From positions 1 to 5,436 of the forward strand of contig CANFNN010000210.1 in assembly GCA_947448095.1 (NCBI GenBank): a stretch of 5,436 nt of DNA, written 5' to 3'. Below are positions 1 to 5,436 of the stretch, one piece after another (within the stretch, counting starts at the first letter, position 1; every line of letters begins with the position of its first letter). A program made the position numbers and the translations under genes. The DNA comes from Bacteriovoracaceae bacterium. GTDB lineage: Bacteria > Bdellovibrionota > Bacteriovoracia > Bacteriovoracales > Bacteriovoracaceae. Under the pieces are notes generated by a model. It did no database searches. It was not told the DNA's origin and saw nothing but the letters and a program-made list of their open reading frames with translations.

Positions 1-61
1 ATCCCCTTTTAGTCCTCAATTGATCTCAAAGATTGAAACATTTCAGTCTTTTGCTAAACCT

Positions 62-1084
62 ATGAGTTTAGGAAAAGTGGCTTTTTCTTCTCGGTTGATT
101 CTCGCACCCATGGCCGGAATTTGTAACCTTCCTTACCGGCTCCTAATGGAAGACTTAGGTGCCGGGGGAACAGTTTCTGAGCTCATCTCATGCCACGGAA
201 TTAATTACGGTAACCAGAAAACTCTTGAGATGCTTAAAATTGATCCCTTGGAAAAAAACGTAGGGATTCAACTCTTCGGGGAAGACGCGGACTCCATGTC
301 ACGCGCGGCCGAAGTCGCAGAAAGCTATGGGCCTAAGTTTCTTGATATCAATATGGGCTGCCCCGTGAATAAGGTCGTCACCAAAGGTGGTGGCTCGGCG
401 CTTATGAGAGAAGTCAAAAATCTCGCTCCTCTATTTGAAAAGATGAGAAGTAAAATGAAGATTCCTCTTTCGATAAAAATTAGAACCGGTTGGGATCATG
501 ATTCCCTTAATGCGGGAGAGATTCTTAAAATCGCTCACGAAAGTGGGATTGAATGGGTAGCAATTCATGGCCGAACCAGAACGCAGCAGTACACTGGTCA
601 GGCCAATTGGGAATTTATTGAATCTTTAAATGAAACAAAATCTCTGCCGCTGATTGGTAACGGGGACCTTCATCACCCGTTTGGAGTTTCCGAGCGGCTC
701 CAAAAAACTCAGTGCGATGCTTTAATGCTGGCTCGTGGGGCCCTGAGAAATCCGTTTATCTTTTTAGAATCTCTAGACCCAGCTTATGCTTCTCAAAAGC
801 GCTCTGTTTTTAATGGAAATGATTACTGGGAAGTGATTCAAAGGCTTCATGCCTATATCACCGAGACCTTTCCCGAAGAAAGAACCTCGCTGGTTCAGCT
901 TAGAAAACTCATCGTTTGGTTTGCCGCCGGCTTTCCACATGCGGCCGCTTTCCGGTCTCAAATCTTTACCTGCCCACTTTTAGAGGACACCATGAAGCTA
1001 ACCGAGGACTACTTCTTGTCTTTGGGTGAGTCCCAGAAATTCATCAATTATGATGAAGTTTTCATGAGTTCCGGCCACGGTTAA
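62..1084 (+). CDS. dusB: tRNA-dihydrouridine synthase, DusB-like
   Basis: A 340-residue FMN-dependent enzyme that reduces specific uridines in the D-loop of tRNA to dihydrouridine using NAD(P)H; cytoplasmic. Seen in the sequence: the N-terminal flavin-barrel signature APMAG (residues 15-19), the TVSE segment (37-40), the catalytic-cysteine motif NMGCP with Cys100, GGGSAL (109-114), KIRTGW (139-144, Lys139 expected to lie near FMN/substrate), HGRTR (169-173), NGD (200-202) and ARGALRNP (224-231) for FMN phosphate. The C-terminal helical tRNA-binding part contains LRKLIVWF (281-288). Length is close to E. coli DusB (about 320). I chose ATG 62 because the distance from it to APMAG equals that of E. 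coli DusB as I recall it. The frame is open to the window edge, with an in-frame TTG at 20, so a longer N-terminus is possible. Neither start has a good Shine-Dalgarno. Dus subfamily assignment and the exact uridine modified are less certain than the enzyme class. Confidence 0.93.
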   Translation: MSLGKVAFSSRLILAPMAGICNLPYRLLMEDLGAGGTVSELISCHGINYGNQKTLEMLKIDPLEKNVGIQLFGEDADSMSRAAEVAESYGPKFLDINMGCPVNKVVTKGGGSALMREVKNLAPLFEKMRSKMKIPLSIKIRTGWDHDSLNAGEILKIAHESGIEWVAIHGRTRTQQYTGQANWEFIESLNETKSLPLIGNGDLHHPFGVSERLQKTQCDALMLARGALRNPFIFLESLDPAYASQKRSVFNGNDYWEVIQRLHAYITETFPEERTSLVQLRKLIVWFAAGFPHAAAFRSQIFTCPLLEDTMKLTEDYFLSLGESQKFINYDEVFMSSGHG

Positions 1085-1150
1085 AGAAATCTTCCGACAA
1101 AATCACTAAAGTTCTAAATGTCTGGGCCAAAGTGTCCGAATATAGACGGT

Positions 1151-3091
1151 ATGCGATACCTAATTCTATTTTTGGCCATTCCTTTTTTTCATGCTCAAGC
1201 GGCAGCGCCCGATTGTGAAAAAATTAAAAAGATTGCTGGTGAGCTGGAGAAAAAAATTCAGTCAGCGCATTTTACGTCTGAGGCCTGCAGTAAAATGGAT
1301 TCCAAAAGCTTAGGTCTACCCGACGGATCCATTGTTTTTTCAGGAGACTGGGACTACCGATGCAAGGATTATTCCGCAGTCGATGCCCAGCTCAAATCAA
1401 TTGAAAATGAAATCGCCCTTCTCAAAGGGATTGAAAGTTTAAAGACCGAGATTATTGAAGGCCTAAAAACAGTTGATCAAAATAAAAATCAAGACCAGGC
1501 CAAAGCAGACTCTGCTTCATTCATGAAAAATTTGCAAGTCGCTCGAACTCTAGAAAAATTTCTCGCCACTTCAAATACCAATGGCGAAAACATTTTAGGC
1601 AAAGTCGCCAGTGATCCTGACTGGAAAAGCGAAACTGATTTGAACGGTTTTGCTAAAATATTATTGAAATACTGTGGTCTTTTCTCTCAGAAGGGAACTG
1701 TTTGTGAGAAAGGTTATTCAATAAATGAAGATACTTTCAAAGAAATCAAAGATTTTATCAAAGTCGGAAAAAACACCGAGCGAAAATTTAATAAAAACCA
1801 GATTAAAGATCTGACAAGTGCTCTTGCTATTAATTCAGGTGAAGAGAAGTATTCCTTTGAAGAATTGGCCAGCAGTCTCAAAGGTGTTCAACCAAACGGT
1901 CTTTTGGCGGCAGAAGATATCCAAGCAATTAAGGCCCTACCAGAGCTCTCAAACGATACTTCGTTTGATTTTCTTAAAAATATGAAGCAGTCAATTAAAG
2001 GTATTAAAGGATCAGAAGCCCTGGTTAAGGCCAAGAATATTCCCGCTCGCTTTTCAACACTTTTAAATGATTTGAAAAAACGGCAAGAATGGGAAATGAA
2101 AAGCAAACTCTCCTTAGTCCTAAATCAACACGAAAGCTCTATACCAGAAGAAGTTGCTGAGGAATGTGAAAATGCTCGCGAGCTAAAAGGCAGCATTGAA
2201 AAGTGTCTTACCCCGCTTAAAAAAAATTCAGCATTGAAGTCGTATGAGCAAGCTGCGGTCGGCGACCTGATTGCCGAATTTGATCACGGTCAAAAACATA
2301 TTGATAAGCTCGATCAACTCCTCAAAGAATGCATTCCTTCTGAGGCCCTTGAATATCCCAAAAAATGTGAAGGCTATATTACTCAGCAGATGGCAGATCT
2401 TTCGGCCAAGAGTCTAGTGCTCAGTGCCCTGAAGGCCAAGCACATTCAGGCCGATCCTGATCTTATCAGCCTGAGAGATTTTGCTCTTGAAAAGCTTCAT
2501 TCAAAGCCTTGTAATATGCCCTCAGAAGAATCAAACATCACTAGTTGTGATGCTGATTTAGGAAATATTTCACTTCAGGCGATCGCTCTCTCTGGTGAAA
2601 CAAAAGATATTATTTATGTGTTTCAAAAGCCAACAACTCCGTCCTCGATCCAAGAAATTTGTGATGCGAGACAAGATAAAACAAATTTTAAAGAAGAATT
2701 GTGTTCGATTAAGGATGAACCACCCTCTAAGACTTCAAAAAGTAGCATTGATTCTTATGAAGCACCTGTCAATCCTGATGGATCAAATCAGACTGGGCAG
2801 GCCTTGTTTGACTTAGGAAGTTCTATTCTCAATACAGTCGCTGGATATTTTGCTCCTAGGCCTCAACAGATGATGAACCCTTACGCTCCTATTTTTCCCT
2901 ACTCTCAGCCGATGTCTCAGCCCAAAGATATCACCGCAAATATCATGGACCCATACGTCGCACACGGGTTTGGAAATTATTATCCCACTCAAGGTCTTAG
3001 ACCCTACTCTTCCATTAATTCTAACGTAGGAACCTCTTCGGCCTATGATTTTGGTACCTCCTCGCACTTTAATTCGCCTGTGGGATGGTAA
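1151..3091 (+). CDS. Secreted cysteine-paired helical protein with Tyr/Pro-rich tail, function unknown
   Basis: I do not recognise this family. The 646-residue product starts with a typical signal peptide: MRY, a hydrophobic core LILFLAIPFF, then AQA with likely cleavage after Ala17, so it should be periplasmic or outside the cell. An in-frame ATG at 1118 would add 11 polar residues before the signal sequence; I prefer 1151 because it gives a normal n-region, although no strong ribosome binding site precedes either start. The mature part up to about residue 530 is Lys/Glu-rich and predicted by eye to be mostly alpha-helical, with coiled-coil-like stretches near 23-38 and 77-107. There are 13 cysteines: 22, 46, 71, then five pairs (175/185, 339/352, 394/406, 454/466, 504/518). 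Residues 565-646 form a low-complexity tail rich in Pro, Tyr, Ser, Asn and Gly that ends in Trp. The gene lies 66 bp after dus with no visible terminator between them, so co-transcription is possible. A structural, surface or scaffold role is only a guess. Confidence 0.85.
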   Translation: MRYLILFLAIPFFHAQAAAPDCEKIKKIAGELEKKIQSAHFTSEACSKMDSKSLGLPDGSIVFSGDWDYRCKDYSAVDAQLKSIENEIALLKGIESLKTEIIEGLKTVDQNKNQDQAKADSASFMKNLQVARTLEKFLATSNTNGENILGKVASDPDWKSETDLNGFAKILLKYCGLFSQKGTVCEKGYSINEDTFKEIKDFIKVGKNTERKFNKNQIKDLTSALAINSGEEKYSFEELASSLKGVQPNGLLAAEDIQAIKALPELSNDTSFDFLKNMKQSIKGIKGSEALVKAKNIPARFSTLLNDLKKRQEWEMKSKLSLVLNQHESSIPEEVAEECENARELKGSIEKCLTPLKKNSALKSYEQAAVGDLIAEFDHGQKHIDKLDQLLKECIPSEALEYPKKCEGYITQQMADLSAKSLVLSALKAKHIQADPDLISLRDFALEKLHSKPCNMPSEESNITSCDADLGNISLQAIALSGETKDIIYVFQKPTTPSSIQEICDARQDKTNFKEELCSIKDEPPSKTSKSSIDSYEAPVNPDGSNQTGQALFDLGSSILNTVAGYFAPRPQQMMNPYAPIFPYSQPMSQPKDITANIMDPYVAHGFGNYYPTQGLRPYSSINSNVGTSSAYDFGTSSHFNSPVGW

Positions 3092-3108
3092 CTGACACTT
3101 ATTTTAGG

Positions 3109-3149
3109 CACTGAAATATCTGAGCTTGAACTTCAGACACTGAATATCT
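3109..3149 (+). repeat. Imperfect direct repeat flanking a short dyad
   Basis: CACTGAAATATCT (3109-3121) recurs as CACTGAATATCT (3138-3149), differing by one A. Between the copies lies the dyad TCTGA (3119-3123) and TCAGA (3133-3137), centred on the proposed -35 hexamer. The second copy occupies the promoter spacer. The position suggests a regulator binding site. A 6-bp RNA stem with a 7-base loop is also possible, but there is no following T-run, so I do not call it a terminator for the upstream gene. Confidence 0.45.
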
Positions 3150-3154
3150 ATCAT
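3126..3154 (+). promoter_or_regulatory. Candidate sigma70-type promoter of the lipoprotein gene
   Basis: TTGAAC (3126-3131) matches four of six -35 consensus bases. After a 17-bp spacer, TATCAT (3149-3154) matches five of six -10 bases. Transcription would begin near 3161, leaving a leader of about 105 nt before the lipoprotein start codon. It lies in the only sizeable intergenic gap of the window, which supports a promoter here. The exact hexamers are inferred from sequence alone. Confidence 0.4.
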
Positions 3155-3199
3155 TAATTCAAAGACTTACTTCTTAATTCAAAGAGATCGGCATTAATT
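3154..3199 (+). repeat. Three TTAATT boxes at an exact 20-bp period
   Basis: TTAATT begins at 3154, 3174 and 3194. The first two copies extend to the 12-mer TTAATTCAAAGA (3154-3165 and 3174-3185). The first and third share the 8-mer CATTAATT (3152-3159 and 3192-3199). A 20-bp period is about two helical turns, so all three boxes face the same side of the DNA. The array starts at the last base of the proposed -10 element and covers the predicted transcription start and early leader, a position typical of a repressor operator array. The regulator is unknown. Confidence 0.5.
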
Positions 3200-3205
3200 T
3201 CCTTG

Positions 3206-3233
3206 CATCAGTTAGAATAAAGATAACTGCATG
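3206..3233 (+). promoter_or_regulatory. Leader hairpin upstream of the lipoprotein gene
   Basis: CAGTTA (3209-3214) is perfectly complementary to TAACTG (3224-3229) across a 9-base A-rich loop. The stem extends by three more pairs (CAT 3206-3208 with ATG 3231-3233) if C3230 is bulged. It sits in the predicted 5' untranslated leader, ending 34 nt before the start codon. It could stabilise the mRNA, affect translation, or be a DNA dyad for a regulator. It is not followed by a T-run, so it is not an intrinsic terminator. Confidence 0.4.
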
Positions 3234-3249
3234 AAAATCCGAAAATAGT

Positions 3250-3256
3250 AAGGGAG
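3250..3256 (+). promoter_or_regulatory. Ribosome binding site of the lipoprotein gene
   Basis: AAGGGAG lies 11 nt before ATG 3268. The spacing is somewhat long, but it is the only Shine-Dalgarno-like sequence near, and no other in-frame start codon lies between it and 3268. It is the clearest ribosome binding site in the window. Confidence 0.6.
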
Positions 3257-3267
3257 AAACCGTACAC

Positions 3268-5436
3268 ATGGATGTCAGGTACCTACTGTTATTATTCTTA
3301 CTAGTCTCGTGCTTGCCAACGGCCCAGGTGAGTAAGGGTAATTTGGCGTCTGATGGAACCAGCCAATCAACTGGTGGAACAACTAGCGGCACTACTACCA
3401 TTCCGGCTTCTGTGACCCAGTGGAACTACTTGGGCGCCTTATCAAAAACAATTACCATCAATGTTTCTAATCTCAATAACTCCTACATCCTAGGAAAAGA
3501 CATTGAAACTTTCCTAACAACTCCGGCGAATTTTTCGCAAGACTACTGTTTAATTAGCCGCTATTCGATTGCGGGACTGACTTATGAATTAAGAAGTCGC
3601 ATCATACCTATTTCTTATTATGATTTCTCGGCCAAAAGAACTGTTAAAATTTTCCGAGTGGATTTTAACGATCTCAATAACTCAAAATCTACCTGTATCG
3701 AAAACTCTGCTTCCCCGATTGGCATTGAGATGATTGATGTGAACGGAGATCATGTTCTAGATCCTAATTCTATAGTTGCGGCCAGAAAGACCTATGATCC
3801 TTCATTGATTTGTCCCCTTTGTTCAAGTGTTTTATCTTCTAGTAAAATATTTATCGCTAAGAAATCTCTAGGAGTCTTAAAAGAACTTACCCTGGCCGAA
3901 AACGATATTAGAACTCTGGCACTCTCAATTGATCCTAATAACAATTCGAGTACGAATGCAGGATCATGTTCACAAACTGAGTGTGCGACTCGTGGCTTTG
4001 ATTGCTGCTTAGACAATCAGTGTATAACGGATGGAGCAACTCGCCCGACTGCTTCGACCCAATACTCTTCGCAACTTCAGGCGGCAGAACAAGAAAGACT
4101 GAATAACCCTCTGGCCTATTTAAATTACCCACAGCTTTACTATATTTGTGGAACCTCAATTCCATCAACTACTGGCGGAAGCTCAAGTGGAAGTTATGAT
4201 CAAGGTCTAACTCAGCTCAAAAAAGATTATTTTTGTCTCAAACATTTAACCACTAATAAAACGGGTGCCACTTTTCATCAAGACGTCTTAAACGGTTTTG
4301 CTTCCCTACCGGATGAGCTCGACATCGCTGACGTTTTAAATTCTCCTGCAACACTTTATCCGATTGATATTGAGTGCAGAAACGATGCTGCCCCAAGCTC
4401 AAACATGTATTACAAAAAAGTGGTTGAGCGGCTTTATCAGAACTGTGGTTGTGCCAAAACCACTCTCTCTGACATGATTACTTATTGCCCGGCCTACGAT
4501 TATACGGTTAATTATTTTGAGACATCAGGACTTCCTAACCGAATTGACTGCTATACGCCGCCAAATACGGCCAATCAAATCCCAACTCAACAAACAGTTT
4601 CTGTTAATTCTCGCTCCGCCCCTCATCGCTATTTCCGCTCTTGCGGAGAAGAGTTCGGCTCAACCGGTGCGTGTGCTTCGGGAGATTCTCAAGAGGGAGA
4701 TTTCTTCGAATATCAAGATGAAGGAAATATTCTTCCATCTCAGGAACAATTTGGTATGAATTCGATTCTAGGGCAGATGAAAGTGACCCTGGATAAGACG
4801 GTTCCGGCCAAGTCAATTGCTATTGAACTAGATCAGATTTACCAAATTTCTACCACCTCAGGATTTTATAGTCCTTGCCCGACTTGTGCTAAGGACTCTT
4901 GGTTCACATCATTTAGTGCCTACCCTACAACCGCTTATGGAACGGGACTTCAGGCCATAGGGCATTCGACATCGAGAGATTTATACGACAATAATTCGAC
5001 TGGTGGAAATTACGAAGATACTATTTTTGGTCGCGCTTGCTGGATTCCTCCAACGATGATTCCCTTTTCTCATTCACCCATTAGCTCGACTCAGACTCAA
5101 CGTCTTACCCGTTTAAAAACTCAAGCAGCGCTATTTGCCAACGGCTATCAGCGTGACTGGTACGGCTTTAATAAGGGTGCCTTGATAGGCTCTTTTGATG
5201 GAGTATCGTGGTTTGCTGTTGGTAAAGGACGAATTGTTCGCTCCACTTCGAAAAAATTATTTCTTGCTATCAACGCTCCCTTCGCTGATCTTGCTTCACC
5301 AACCCTACAGGTTGTGAATGTTCAGGCCTATGATGGAGTTTCTCAAGCGGCTCAACTGGATTATGACCCTACTCTTCACTTGTACCATCCTTATCAAAAC
5401 GAAGCCGGTAACTGTCAGGCCAATCACATGTGTGAC
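3268..5436 (+). CDS. Large cysteine-rich lipoprotein, 3' end outside window
   Basis: An open frame of 723 codons with no stop before the window edge, so the C-terminus is missing. The N-terminus MDVRYLLLLF leads into the lipobox LVSC with the lipidated Cys at residue 15; Leu at +2 favours outer-membrane sorting under the E. coli rule. A Ser/Thr/Gly-rich linker follows (28-48). Visible parts: a probable beta-rich segment (about 50-165), a CPLC motif (182-185), a compact cysteine cluster with Cys234, 239, 246, 247 and 252, a second Gly/Ser linker (300-312), a Cys-rich central part (Cys 294, 323, 370, 393, 395, 407, 428, 459, 469), CPTC (537-540), and a region resembling a PA-IL/LecA-type beta-sandwich (about 504-688). 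In total there are 24 cysteines, which implies extensive oxidative folding outside the cytoplasm. A surface binding or adhesion role is plausible but inferred. The gene has its own promoter region and ribosome binding site. Confidence 0.85.
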   Translation, partial: MDVRYLLLLFLLVSCLPTAQVSKGNLASDGTSQSTGGTTSGTTTIPASVTQWNYLGALSKTITINVSNLNNSYILGKDIETFLTTPANFSQDYCLISRYSIAGLTYELRSRIIPISYYDFSAKRTVKIFRVDFNDLNNSKSTCIENSASPIGIEMIDVNGDHVLDPNSIVAARKTYDPSLICPLCSSVLSSSKIFIAKKSLGVLKELTLAENDIRTLALSIDPNNNSSTNAGSCSQTECATRGFDCCLDNQCITDGATRPTASTQYSSQLQAAEQERLNNPLAYLNYPQLYYICGTSIPSTTGGSSSGSYDQGLTQLKKDYFCLKHLTTNKTGATFHQDVLNGFASLPDELDIADVLNSPATLYPIDIECRNDAAPSSNMYYKKVVERLYQNCGCAKTTLSDMITYCPAYDYTVNYFETSGLPNRIDCYTPPNTANQIPTQQTVSVNSRSAPHRYFRSCGEEFGSTGACASGDSQEGDFFEYQDEGNILPSQEQFGMNSILGQMKVTLDKTVPAKSIAIELDQIYQISTTSGFYSPCPTCAKDSWFTSFSAYPTTAYGTGLQAIGHSTSRDLYDNNSTGGNYEDTIFGRACWIPPTMIPFSHSPISSTQTQRLTRLKTQAALFANGYQRDWYGFNKGALIGSFDGVSWFAVGKGRIVRSTSKKLFLAINAPFADLASPTLQVVNVQAYDGVSQAAQLDYDPTLHLYHPYQNEAGNCQANHMCD
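4777..5331 (+). other. Possible PA-IL/LecA-like beta-sandwich domain in the lipoprotein
   Basis: Residues about 504-688 of the lipoprotein. The first part (VTLDKTVPAKSIAIELDQIY) fits the opening strands of such domains, where a hydrophobic strand precedes the x-Gly-Asp turn. The second part reads GALIGSFDG, WFAVGKGRIV, then KLFLAINAPFAD, matching in order the family pattern of ALIGxIG, FxVGxG and LYLxxND. In Pseudomonas LecA the last segment supplies Asp and Asn ligands for calcium and galactose. Here the corresponding stretch is NAPFADLASPTL, without the Asn-Asn pair, so ligand binding may be lost or changed. A long cysteine-containing insert (about 537-625) separates the two halves. The match is from memory of the family pattern and is not a computed alignment. 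Confidence 0.42.

Noticed and set aside
773..961. Minus-strand open frame of 62 codons inside dus
   Set aside because: Lies fully antisense to a well-supported gene, has no recognisable domain and no ribosome binding site.
1085..1150. Promoter for the secreted-protein gene in the gap after dus
   Set aside because: No pair of hexamers with acceptable match and spacing was found; read-through from dus is the simpler reading.
2595..2816. Plus-strand open frame of 73 codons in another phase of the secreted-protein gene
   Set aside because: Lys/Arg-rich shadow translation of a coding region; the main frame has a signal peptide and coherent cysteine pattern across the same bases.
3119..3137. Possible intrinsic terminator for the secreted-protein gene
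   Set aside because: The stem is only five to six pairs including a G-T, AT-containing, and no T-run follows; it fits better as a promoter dyad.
3174..3401. Minus-strand open frame crossing the intergenic gap and the lipoprotein start
   Set aside because: It overlaps the ribosome binding site and signal sequence of the lipoprotein gene, and its product has no recognisable features.
4517..4816. Overlapping open frames on both strands within the lipoprotein gene
   Set aside because: They are in other phases of a long, continuous coding frame and look like chance open stretches.
1..5436. CRISPR arrays, tRNA or rRNA genes, insertion sequences, attachment sites
   Set aside because: No repeat-spacer pattern, cloverleaf, transposase motif or terminal inverted repeats were seen on either strand.

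Overview
The window has three plus-strand protein genes and one well-defined intergenic region. Composition is moderate in GC (roughly 43-44% by eye) with dense coding. Only the first gene belongs to a family I recognise with confidence, a tRNA-dihydrouridine synthase of the DusB type. The other two encode exported proteins: one with a cleavable signal peptide (646 aa) and one lipoprotein whose reading frame runs off the right edge (723 codons seen). The abundance of large, cysteine-rich, poorly characterised envelope proteins, the moderate GC and the marked preference for GGCC suggest a Gram-negative predator-like lineage such as the Bdellovibrionota (Bacteriovorax/Peredibacter type). That placement is an inference from style and no marker gene proves it.

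Layout. 1-61: left edge, probably the end of an upstream gene or the unread N-terminal extension of dus. 62-1084: dus. 1085-1150: short gap without a convincing promoter or terminator, so the next gene may be co-transcribed. 1151-3091: secreted helical protein with five regularly spaced cysteine pairs and a Tyr/Pro-rich tail. 3092-3267: 176 bp of non-coding DNA with a candidate sigma70-like promoter (TTGAAC, 17 bp, TATCAT), a direct repeat and dyad around the -35 element, three TTAATT boxes at an exact 20-bp period just downstream, a leader hairpin, and a ribosome binding site. 3268-5436: partial lipoprotein gene with a CC-containing cysteine cluster and, near the right edge, a region that reads like a PA-IL/LecA-type beta-sandwich.

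How the genes relate. Dus acts on tRNA in the cytoplasm and has no obvious functional tie to the two envelope proteins. The latter two could work in the same compartment (periplasm and outer membrane), both being disulfide-rich, but nothing shows they interact. The elaborately structured promoter region suggests that the lipoprotein is independently and specifically regulated. The points most worth following are the LecA-like lipoprotein, the cysteine-pair ladder, and the phased repeats upstream of the lipoprotein gene.
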